Source of the DNA: JAVBOP01 sp031550405
GTDB taxonomy: Bacteria; Bacteroidota; Ignavibacteria; Kapaibacteriales; UBA2268
NCBI GenBank assembly: GCA_031550405.1
Contig: JAVBOP010000154.1
Coordinates: 1-50,273 of the forward strand
Direction: 5' to 3'
Length of the DNA stretch: 50,273 nt
Shown: one piece after another, positions 43,388 through 50,273 of the stretch
Position numbering within the stretch: the first letter of the stretch is position 1
How the letters are laid out: each line of letters starts with the position of its first letter
Notes under the pieces: model-generated
What the model was told of the DNA's origin: nothing
The model's database searches: none
Seen by the model: the letters and a program-made list of their open reading frames with translations, nothing else
Program-made: the position numbers and the translations under genes

Positions 43388-45316
43388 TCAATAGTTTATG
43401 TTGCAGGTGAGGGTGAATGTGCGGCCCGGCATGATGTAGTTGCTGATGATTGCGTAGCGCTCATCCAGTAAATTTTTGCAGTCGAAACGGAATGTCAAAT
43501 TAAGTCGTGAAAATATGAATTTTTTGTAAATAAATGCATCTATTGTGAAATATGACGGAAGAATTGCGCGGCTGTCATTGTCGGGCTGCGTGTAGCGGAA
43601 GCTCGAATAATCGCATTTAAATCCAAAATCAATATTTGCTAAGTCCATTTTATAAAAAATAGTTATCAGTTCATTTGGCGTGTATGGCAATTGTTTATTA
43701 TAAGTTTTTTCATCTCCAGATTTATCTATTGTTTTTTGCAAAGTGTATGACAGATTAAAACTATTTATGAATAAAAATTCATCAATAAGCGACAGAGAAA
43801 ATTCCAGTCCGGATGAAACCGCCTTATCCAAATTCTGCGCAGTCCAACTTATTGGCGTTTTCGGCATCGAAACTATCATGTCCTCAACAGGCAGATAAAA
43901 TCCTTCGACCTCAAAAAACAAATAATCCATCATGCTATACTGCATACCGAGATTAAAACTATTCGATTTTTCAGGCTTTAAATTCTTATTTCCATAGTTC
44001 CGATAATACATTTCATTGAAATTTGGCGGGCGAAAATTATGGGAAAAACTGGTTTTTGCGCGGACAGGAAATCCAGAAATCGAATATATCGCACCGGCAA
44101 GAGCGGAAAAAGCCGAGTATGAATCGCTGATATAATCAACTCGAACACCTGCATTCGCCGCAAGCTGCTGCGCACCGAAATCAAAATTTTTCTCAATGCG
44201 GTAGGATGCTGCAAGCGTTGTCCGGTGCACATTGGAGTCCACATCCGGATCAAGCATACTCCCACTCAAAGTGCTGTAGAAGGCGTTGGCAAGTATCTCA
44301 TTATAAAAATTTGCAGCATGGAACGTATATTTTGAGTTTATGCCAAAATCTTTTAACCGAAAATCGCTATTGGGCTGAGATGTTTTTTGAGGCTCCAAGT
44401 AGCTGCTATTATTCGACATAGCTATTCCTGAGAAAAATATGGATGAAGAATCGCTAAGAAGTTTGCCTGTATGCAATAGAAATATGAATTTTTTTTCATC
44501 CATTCTGTCGTTACTTTGACTTACATTTCCCTGTAAAACCGCACCGGGTATGCCTTTGTCAATAGAGCTATATATGCCTCTGCCCCAAAGATTCCAATCG
44601 CCTATATTGGTTTTGCCCAGCATTGATAGCGAAAGATTGGCATAATCTGCATTCTGCCTTTTAGCCGTTACATCCTCGCCAAACTGATTGCAGGTAAATG
44701 GATAGTCGCCATTTGAAGCCAAATAATTCACACTACCCGATATATAGCTGCTACTTACAGGGATACTGCCTGTTAAATTCACCCCCAGTTCTCCAAAAGA
44801 TCCTGCCAGAATAGAGGCCTTCAGCATATTCTGAGGTATGAGGTCAGTACGTATATTCACCGCCCCGCCAACGGCATTACCGCCAAAAATAGCAGAAGCT
44901 CCGCCGCGCATGATTTCAATATTATCTATCACAGGTACCGGTAAATCGCCAAGGTTATAGCTACTGTTCTGCGTGGAGCTTATGGGCATTCCATCGAGCA
45001 ATATCAACGTCCGGGAGCTGCCAAGTCCACGTACGGCTACGGTTTTGATGCCGCCCAAGCCGCCATAATCCTTAACTGCCACACCGGGGGATATGCTCAG
45101 TATATCAGAGATTTGGATGGGTGCAAGGCTGCTTATTTTATCATTTCCAATGACAGATACGGGCGAAAAATTCATTGCGGAACTGGTTAATATCCTGCTG
45201 CCGATAACCTCTATTTCCTGAATAGCCTTGCTCGCTGCAAGCGTATCATCTGCTTGTCGGGCAAGGGCATTAATATTTATAGTCAAGAGAAAATATACGG
45301 CAAATATATGTTTCAT
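43388..45316 (-). CDS. TonB-dependent outer-membrane receptor
   Basis: A 642-residue TonB-dependent receptor of the BtuB/vitamin or siderophore type. A signal peptide (MKHIFAVYFLLTININALA) is followed by the plug domain (about 30-150: ISDILSISPGVAVKDYGG, VAVRGLGSSRTLILLDGMPI, DNIEIMRGGASAIFGGNAVGGAVNI) and a 22-strand barrel with the typical PPNFNEMYYRNYGNKNLKPEKS stretch. It ends in a short polar-aromatic strand (LTCNINY). The ATG at 45316 is chosen for the signal peptide. It would import a metal complex or cofactor with TonB energy; the ligand is unknown. Two palindrome copies lie inside (43764-43785 and a weaker one at 44481-44502). Confidence 0.9.
   Translation of the reverse strand: MKHIFAVYFLLTININALARQADDTLAASKAIQEIEVIGSRILTSSAMNFSPVSVIGNDKISSLAPIQISDILSISPGVAVKDYGGLGGIKTVAVRGLGSSRTLILLDGMPISSTQNSSYNLGDLPVPVIDNIEIMRGGASAIFGGNAVGGAVNIRTDLIPQNMLKASILAGSFGELGVNLTGSIPVSSSYISGSVNYLASNGDYPFTCNQFGEDVTAKRQNADYANLSLSMLGKTNIGDWNLWGRGIYSSIDKGIPGAVLQGNVSQSNDRMDEKKFIFLLHTGKLLSDSSSIFFSGIAMSNNSSYLEPQKTSQPNSDFRLKDFGINSKYTFHAANFYNEILANAFYSTLSGSMLDPDVDSNVHRTTLAASYRIEKNFDFGAQQLAANAGVRVDYISDSYSAFSALAGAIYSISGFPVRAKTSFSHNFRPPNFNEMYYRNYGNKNLKPEKSNSFNLGMQYSMMDYLFFEVEGFYLPVEDMIVSMPKTPISWTAQNLDKAVSSGLEFSLSLIDEFLFINSFNLSYTLQKTIDKSGDEKTYNKQLPYTPNELITIFYKMDLANIDFGFKCDYSSFRYTQPDNDSRAILPSYFTIDAFIYKKFIFSRLNLTFRFDCKNLLDERYAIISNYIMPGRTFTLTCNINY
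43764..43785 (+). repeat. Palindrome copy inside the TonB receptor gene
   Basis: TTTATGAA, TAAAAA, TTCATCAA. It shares 22 consecutive bases with the copy inside mfd. On the coding strand it is read as Asp-Glu-Phe-Leu-Phe-Ile-Asn. Confidence 0.6.
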
Positions 45317-45539
45317 ACATGGTCTGCAAAGAGTGGGATTAGCCTTCAACATGAATATTATTAGTGCGTCAAATATACAAAAAAATGAAGCAACGGCATA
45401 ATATATGTATATTGCGTTATTTGGTATTGTGATTATATCCGGAGCAGATACGCAAAAACAATTAATCTTATTTGCACGTAATCAATCTAATGTAAAGATA
45501 AATGTATATTCTATAACCATTGCAATACGGGAGGGCAAA

Positions 45540-46751
45540 ATGAAAGCGAAAGTGAGAAATATCAGTATAGTTGCATTAATAGCCGTATTATTGGCGGCTT
45601 GTTCTACAACCAATACTCAGGAAGACAGTTTTGGATACAGTGCGCCAAGAGTGAAAAAAGTTACTACAACCACTACTAAAGTAGCAACTACCACTCAAAC
45701 TACCACTACTACTGTCAATGACGACGGCAGTATCACTGAAACTACAACCACATACCCCGAAGAAGAGACCTATGTTGAAAGTGGAGGACTTATCGGAACA
45801 GATATTTTTACAACCACCGAAACAACATCAAGCGGGAGTACCATAATCAATAACTACTATGTAAATGACGGATATAGCACAGGATACTATCCATATTGGG
45901 GCTGGGGAGGATGGTATGTAACCATTGGCTGGGCATGGTCTTATCCATGGTATTACTATAACCCATACCCGTATTACGCATATTCATATAACCCGTACCC
46001 ATATTATGGCTATGGCTGCTATCCATACGGCGGATACCCATACTACTGCGATTATTACGCCACGCCGCGCAGAGGATATTATCCTCACTATGACTATGTA
46101 GTAAAGCCAAGATATGCCACATCTGCAGGTGCAAGAACAGGCTACAGGCAAAGCTCCCGCACCGAAGCACGGTCATCTGCTTCGACAACAGGAAGGACAG
46201 CTCCTGTAAATAGCAGGACAGCTTCGGGCAGAAATGGCGTATCGGAAAGAACATCCACTTTACCGTCAGGCATGTCGAGCACCGCGGATAGAGATGGCAA
46301 CAGCAATGCACGCACAGGCGCATCGACTGCTACAAACGAAAGGCAGGGAGCAACATCTGCAACAGGAACTCAAACTGCTACAAGCCGGCGAGCACAGCCT
46401 GATGCCTCCACCAATTCAAATGGAGAGGCTAACAGGGAAAGAAATATGAATACAGGCAGAGAGGCTAATACACGTACAAATGCCGGCAGTACGTCAACTA
46501 CAGGCAGAGAAAGAAATATGAACACGGGCGTGCAGCAGCGAAGCGGACGCGAAGAATCTGCTCCTGCAAACAGAGCGCCAAGCACAACAAGGCAGGAGGC
46601 TGCACCTCAACCTCAACCGTCGCGCAATAATAGCAACTATTCATCGCCTGCTCCATCACGCAGCAGTGCACCAAGTGCTCCGAGCAGTGGTGGAAGGAGC
46701 GGCAGCAGTGGTAGCAGCAATTCAGGCGGACGTACAGGCGGCAGAAGATAA
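45540..46751 (+). CDS. Lipoprotein, aromatic- and Ser/Thr/Arg-rich
   Basis: A 403-residue lipoprotein (lipobox LLAAC, Cys21) of low complexity. It has a Thr-rich stretch (about 35-75), then about 75 residues dominated by Tyr, Trp, Pro and Gly with the repeated block YNPYPYY (about 125-205), then a long Ser/Thr/Arg/Gly/Ala-rich tail with repeats such as RERNMNTG, ending in a Gly/Ser run. No enzyme motif is present. GGGAGGG just upstream of the ATG at 45540 fixes the start; a longer reading from 45405 is unlikely. It is probably a surface or cell-envelope filler protein; its function is unknown. Confidence 0.8.
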   Translation: MKAKVRNISIVALIAVLLAACSTTNTQEDSFGYSAPRVKKVTTTTTKVATTTQTTTTTVNDDGSITETTTTYPEEETYVESGGLIGTDIFTTTETTSSGSTIINNYYVNDGYSTGYYPYWGWGGWYVTIGWAWSYPWYYYNPYPYYAYSYNPYPYYGYGCYPYGGYPYYCDYYATPRRGYYPHYDYVVKPRYATSAGARTGYRQSSRTEARSSASTTGRTAPVNSRTASGRNGVSERTSTLPSGMSSTADRDGNSNARTGASTATNERQGATSATGTQTATSRRAQPDASTNSNGEANRERNMNTGREANTRTNAGSTSTTGRERNMNTGVQQRSGREESAPANRAPSTTRQEAAPQPQPSRNNSNYSSPAPSRSSAPSAPSSGGRSGSSGSSNSGGRTGGRR

Positions 46752-46778
46752 CCTGCTTAAGAAAAAATTGTTGTACCC

Positions 46779-46838
46779 AAAGTTACACGGAATGTATTTG
46801 AGAATATCAATAGCACTTTGTGTAACTTTCTTTTTTTT
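46779..46838 (+). terminator. Possible long-loop terminator or attenuator
   Basis: AAAGTTACAC (46779-46788) pairs perfectly with GTGTAACTTT (46820-46829) and is followed by a C and eight Ts. The 31-base loop is long. It lies between the aromatic lipoprotein gene and the DAHP synthase gene, so it may end the former or control the latter. Confidence 0.45.
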
Positions 46839-46862
46839 GTTTTATCTTATCCCATTTTATTT

Positions 46863-47891
46863 ATGGAAAATAACGAAGATTTATTAAAAAAAATTAATAT
46901 ATTGCGCGAACAGGTGAATGATATTGATAATCACCTCGTCGAACTGTTGGCTAAAAGGAAAGGAATTACAAATGAATTAATTCAGCAAAAAATTGATGCA
47001 ATGCTTCCGGTTTTAGACAAACAGCGTGAAAGGGAAATAATAAGTAAGCATATACAAAATATAGACATAATCAATGAAACATTTCTAAATAAATTTTTCC
47101 ATTTACTTTTCGAAGATTCCAAAAGGCAATACTACAAATATGAAAATTTATTTAGCATTCATGACTATATTTGCAGGAGACCCATCATAATTGCAGGTCC
47201 ATGCGTTGTAGAAAATGAATTACAAATTAACACAATTGCAGAAAAATTGTCATCTTATGGTATAAAATTTTTGCGTGGCGGCAGCTTTAAACCGCGAACT
47301 TCGCCAAACAGTTTTCAGGGTTTGGGCAATGAAGGCGTAAAATTGCTGTCAGAAGCCGCTAAAAAAAATAACATGTATTCTGTAACTGAGATATTAGAAA
47401 TAGAGCAACTTGTTAAAAACTATGAACTTATAGATGTTGTGCAAATTGGAAGCCGCAGCATGACATCCTATGGGCTTTTGAAATCCGTGGGCAATATGAC
47501 TGCTAAAGACGGAAAATATGTTCTGCTAAAACGCGGCTTTTCGGCAACTTTGAGCGAATTTTTGAATGCCGCAGATTATATTTTGCAGGCTGGCAATCCG
47601 AACGTTATTCTTTGCCTGCGTGGCATTAGAACTTTCGAACAAATCGACTCAAATTTGCGCTTTACTCCAGACTTGGCAAGCATTTTGGAGCTTCGCGGAA
47701 GGACAGAGCTGCCTGTAATATTTGACCCGTCGCACTCAACGGGCAAGGCTAATTTTGTTGTCGACATTTCAAATGCGGCGCTAAATATTGGCGCAGACGG
47801 CTTGATAATAGAAGTGCACAACCAGCCTTCTACTTCGGAAGTTGATGCAATGCAAGCCATTATCCCTGAAAAAATTTTAGATATCATATAG
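46863..47891 (+). CDS. Chorismate mutase-DAHP synthase fusion
   Basis: A 342-residue two-domain enzyme. Residues 1-90 are an AroQ-type chorismate mutase helix bundle (ILREQVNDIDNHLVELLAKR). Residues about 100-342 are a type I-beta DAHP synthase, the first step of aromatic amino-acid synthesis. Metal ligands are kept: Cys in AGPCVVE (about 113), His in DPSHSTG, Glu in IEVH and Asp in SEVDAMQ. KPRTSPNSFQGLG is also intact. Odd points: GSRSM where the family has GARNM, CLRGIRTFE for CERGIRTFE, and HNQPS for HPDP. The mutase part probably gives feedback control. ATG at 46863 is preferred to a reading from 46818. No other aro gene is near. Confidence 0.9.
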   Translation: MENNEDLLKKINILREQVNDIDNHLVELLAKRKGITNELIQQKIDAMLPVLDKQREREIISKHIQNIDIINETFLNKFFHLLFEDSKRQYYKYENLFSIHDYICRRPIIIAGPCVVENELQINTIAEKLSSYGIKFLRGGSFKPRTSPNSFQGLGNEGVKLLSEAAKKNNMYSVTEILEIEQLVKNYELIDVVQIGSRSMTSYGLLKSVGNMTAKDGKYVLLKRGFSATLSEFLNAADYILQAGNPNVILCLRGIRTFEQIDSNLRFTPDLASILELRGRTELPVIFDPSHSTGKANFVVDISNAALNIGADGLIIEVHNQPSTSEVDAMQAIIPEKILDII

Positions 47892-48020
47892 GTAACCATG
47901 AGAATAATTAAGGAGTAGTAGAGGTAATCGTAAATCAATATTTTTAATTTTTTTTTCATAAACCCCACCCGCTTCTCCCTGCATGCGTTAATTTGGATAA
48001 TTAATATCGCCTTTTTTTTG

Positions 48021-48028
48021 TATTTTTG
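48021..48028 (+). promoter_or_regulatory. Promoter -7 element of mlaE
   Basis: TATTTTTG followed by TA, 46 bases before the mlaE start codon. No TTTG stands at the expected distance. Confidence 0.4.
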
Positions 48029-48071
48029 TACGACAATAAATTTTTATTTTATATAACTTGAATTTAGAGTA

Positions 48072-48093
48072 TTAATGAATTTTTTTTCATTTA
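48072..48093 (+). repeat. Palindrome covering the mlaE start codon
   Basis: TTAATGAA, six Ts, TTCATTTA. The ATG of mlaE (48075-48077) is inside the left arm, so the element codes for the first residues (Met-Asn-Phe-Phe-Ser-Phe). Confidence 0.5.
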
Positions 48094-48851
48094 TTGGCAG
48101 AAAAATATTAAATTTTTTGGCAGAACTCGGTCGAATTTTTATTTTATTATGCCGAATTTTCCGCTATTTTCCTGCTGCATTCAAACATAAGCAGTTGATA
48201 TTAAAGCAGATGGCTATCATAGGAGCCGATTCACTGCCATTGGTTCTGTTAATAGGGGCGTTTACGGGGGCAATCGCTGCGCTGCAGGCAACAACCCTGT
48301 TCGATAAATTTAATCTAATGGATATTGCCAAGCCATTTCTTGGTGCTTCCATCGCAACGGTGGTGTTGCAGGAACTGACTCCTGTGCTTACGGCGCTTGT
48401 TATAGCTGGTCGCGTTGGCGGATCTATGGCTGCACAAATCGGCACAATGCAAGTTACGGAGCAAATTGATGCGCTGGAAATGATGGCGATTGATAAAAAT
48501 AATTTTCTTGGGATGCCGAGAGTAATGGCTTCTCTTGTTATGATGCCCATACTCGCTGTGTTTTCGGCAGTTGTAGCTATGCTGGGAGCATATTTTATGG
48601 TTATCGCTAAATTTGATTTTAATCCAGAATTATATATCACCTCAATCCAAAGCTTTTTCAGAATGTCAGAGTTGCTTACATGCCTTCTAAAATCAGCAGT
48701 ATTCGGCGGCATAACTTCGTTGATAGGCGTGCATGTTGGCTTTACCACTATTGGCGGTGCAGAAGGCGTTGGCAACAGCACCGTGCGGGCGTTCACCATG
48801 TCCGCCGCCGTAATATTAATTTTAGATGCTCTCTTTGGTTTTATTTTGTAA
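48075..48851 (+). CDS. mlaE: ABC transporter permease MlaE
   Basis: MlaE is the inner-membrane permease of the Mla system, which moves phospholipids between inner and outer membranes. The 258 residues carry the family pattern: an amphipathic start, then about five membrane helices with LIGAFTGAIAALQA, LQELTPVLTALVIAGRVGGSMAAQIGTM (in two halves, about 93-120) and VHVGFTTIGGAEGVGNSTVRAF near the end. Length is typical. The ATPase (MlaF) and the MCE protein (MlaD) do not follow it here; the next 600 bases hold only a transposase relic. It may therefore have been separated from its operon, or its partners lie elsewhere. Confidence 0.94.
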   Translation: MNFFSFIGRKILNFLAELGRIFILLCRIFRYFPAAFKHKQLILKQMAIIGADSLPLVLLIGAFTGAIAALQATTLFDKFNLMDIAKPFLGASIATVVLQELTPVLTALVIAGRVGGSMAAQIGTMQVTEQIDALEMMAIDKNNFLGMPRVMASLVMMPILAVFSAVVAMLGAYFMVIAKFDFNPELYITSIQSFFRMSELLTCLLKSAVFGGITSLIGVHVGFTTIGGAEGVGNSTVRAFTMSAAVILILDALFGFIL

Positions 48852-49478
48852 ACTGGGCAAAGACTGCCCCCAATCGAGCTCTGTTCCTGAATCATAGCAA
48901 TATTATAATCAGATTCAAAAAAAATGTTAAGAAATAATTTTAACGTAATGCTTGATATTTTCAATTGGTTAAAGCGTTTTTAATGCAGCTGTTGGCGTCC
49001 GTAAAAATATGCTGAGTTTTACCAGCAATTGATTTCGCTTTCTCATAAATATTTTTTGCAACTTTGTTGGCTTTTTTTTTACGTAAGTATATATCTCGTC
49101 AAATTCAACTATATCTATTGTTTTATTAGTGCTTATAGATTTTTTGTTGTTGCTGCCTTGCAATTTTTTATGAAATTCTTTGATCCAACGCAAAATAGAT
49201 GCAGGACTGCCTTTGATGGCATTTCGCCTCTTTTCTAATATCAGAGTTTATGCAGATTATGGTTAATATAAAAATAGCACAATGATGCGTGTTTTTCAAA
49301 AATACTTAAGATACGAGTGGTTTGTGAAACTATATTTATGGCATGTATGTAAAATAATCTTGTCTGACAGTATTTTCAGGAATAATTTAATTTATCATGG
49401 ATACGCTTTTATGTTCCAAAACCTCGTATCTTTACCAGTCAATACACAAAACAAGGTGGATTAGTTCCGTAATAAAAC
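48852..49478. other. Intergenic region with transposase relic
   Basis: This 627-base gap is the largest in the window. It contains the IS1-type relic (48961-49246) and a small GGGCA/TGCCC hairpin without a T-run at 48855-48869. The rest, 49247-49478, shows no gene or RNA that I recognise. Confidence 0.6.
48961..49246 (-). pseudogene. IS1-family transposase relic
   Basis: On the reverse strand the sequence reads EKRRNAIKGSPASILRWIKEF, HKKL..., then DIVEFDEIYTYVKKK, which is the IS1 pattern of a helix-turn-helix part followed by the first catalytic Asp block (usual form VEIDELWTYVGKKK). After KKK the frame is lost: a second frame carries KVAKNIYEKAKSIAG then IFTDANSCIKNAL, which fits the second catalytic Asp block. 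An in-frame stop precedes the visible start. The element is dead and has lost both ends. Confidence 0.65.
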
Positions 49479-50273
49479 ATGCCTCAATTAAAAAAAAATA
49501 AAAATAGAAAACGAATCATGTACATAACATTATCAGCGATATTGGCTGTTTCCGTAGCAACAATTGCATTCCTTAACCAGCCGAGTTTTGGGCGTTCGCC
49601 AAGTGGTGAACGTAAGGAACGTATATCAAAATCACCTAATTACCGCGATGGGAAGTTTCATAATATCTCGCCGACTGAGCAAATTACATCAAGTAAATCA
49701 ATGATAGGAACTATGTTTGATTTTTTGTTTAAGAAGGTCGATGACTTAAAACCCAAGGCGGATTTGCCAGCTATCAAAACGGATTTAAAGCAATTCGGAC
49801 GCGATGAAGACGTGATAGTTTGGTTGGGGCATTCAGCCGTTTTCATACAGGCAAATGCTAAGCGATTTTTGATTGATCCTACGTTGGTCAAGGCTGCTCC
49901 TGTGTCATTTATGAATAAGCCGTTCAAAGGAACAAACATCTACAAACCTGACGATATACCCCAGATTGATTATCTCATTATCACGCATGACCATTGGGAT
50001 CATTTGGATTACAAAACTGTGAAACCGCTACAAAACAGGATAGGAAAAGTAATTTGTCCGCTTGGTGTTGGAGAGTATTTTGAAGATTGGGGTTTTGACA
50101 AAAATAATATTATTGAGCTTGACTGGAATGAAAATGCAGCTCTTGTTGATGGCTTTACTGTACATTGTTTTCCTGCCCGCCATTTTTCGGGACGTGGTTT
50201 GTCGCAGCGTAAAACATTATGGGCTTCATTTCTGCTTCAAATGCCTTCACGGAATATTTATATAAGCGGTGAT
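49479..50273 (+). CDS. Metallo-beta-lactamase-fold hydrolase (partial, runs off window)
   Basis: The forward strand is open from the ATG at 49479 to the window edge (265 residues seen). A basic start and a hydrophobic helix (about 14-32) suggest a membrane anchor or signal. The fold is UlaG/NAPE-PLD-like: VWLGHSAVFIQ, FLIDPTL, LIITHDHWDHLDY with the zinc-binding His-x-His-x-Asp-His, and CFPARHFSGRG with the next His, followed by the strand NIYISGD with the bridging Asp. These resemble N-acyl-phosphatidylethanolamine phospholipase D-type enzymes, so a lipid substrate is possible. A start at the ATG at 49518 is an alternative. The C-terminus is missing. Confidence 0.85.
   Translation, partial: MPQLKKNKNRKRIMYITLSAILAVSVATIAFLNQPSFGRSPSGERKERISKSPNYRDGKFHNISPTEQITSSKSMIGTMFDFLFKKVDDLKPKADLPAIKTDLKQFGRDEDVIVWLGHSAVFIQANAKRFLIDPTLVKAAPVSFMNKPFKGTNIYKPDDIPQIDYLIITHDHWDHLDYKTVKPLQNRIGKVICPLGVGEYFEDWGFDKNNIIELDWNENAALVDGFTVHCFPARHFSGRGLSQRKTLWASFLLQMPSRNIYISGD

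Noticed and set aside
160..48093. Palindromes as a CRISPR array
   Set aside because: The copies are scattered singly over 48 kb with no regular spacers and no cas genes.
48164..48964. A 266-codon open frame on the reverse strand over mlaE
   Set aside because: It mirrors the codon pattern of mlaE, shows no family motif, and mlaE itself is a full and recognisable gene.

Overview
The window is a 50 kb, AT-rich, gene-dense bacterial chromosome segment, mostly housekeeping genes with no plasmid or phage backbone. Several signs point to the Bacteroidota/FCB group: a type IX secretion C-terminal sorting domain (10647-11387), a DUF4292-type lipoprotein beside a PBP2 gene, an atpD-atpC pair without the other ATP synthase genes, a dual-membrane anti-sigma-like protein, and recurring promoter elements of the Bacteroidota form (TTTG, 20 bases, TATTTTTG). 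Several genes also have good Shine-Dalgarno sequences, which suggests a deep branch (for example Ignavibacteria- or Kapabacteria-like) rather than a typical member of Bacteroidia. The exact taxon is an inference.

Layout. 1-5 kb: partial lipoprotein, secG, rubrerythrin, a lone sodium-pump decarboxylase beta subunit, an AlkD-like repair protein and NAD kinase. 5-12 kb: glycerophosphodiesterase, a SpoT-like HD protein, rfbB, a DoxX/MauE-comF pair, a lipoprotein L,D-transpeptidase, a T9SS cargo protein and a TlpA thioredoxin. 12-24 kb: mfd, a 1150-residue protein that I tentatively read as a PPi-dependent PEP carboxykinase, panC, yggS-GNAT, and atpD-atpC. 24-29 kb: an M24 peptidase, tmk-rsmI, PBP2 and a DUF4292 lipoprotein. 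29.9-32.9 kb: a beta-propeller lipoprotein, an ECF sigma factor and a protein with a cytoplasmic head, one membrane helix, a periplasmic linker and a terminal beta-barrel. 33-40.5 kb: GT9 glycosyltransferase, CheR, HEAT-repeat protein, Kef-type antiporter and ClC channel. 40.7-50.3 kb: alaS, a TonB-dependent receptor, an aromatic-rich lipoprotein, chorismate mutase-DAHP synthase, mlaE and a partial metallo-beta-lactamase-fold hydrolase.

Two things stand out. First, the sigma/anti-sigma/lipoprotein operon looks like a trans-envelope signalling system related to the dual membrane-spanning anti-sigma (Dma) proteins of Bacteroides. Second, a 22-base palindrome, TTTATGAA-N6-TTCATAAA with an A/T-only spacer, recurs about twenty times. 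It lies mostly in gene gaps, but also inside mfd, alaS and a TonB receptor gene, where it is read in different frames. Beside it are a 70-base repeat pair, eight exact TATTTTTG promoter octamers, and decayed 3' ends of four unrelated transposase types. No tRNA, rRNA, CRISPR array or intact insertion sequence was seen.
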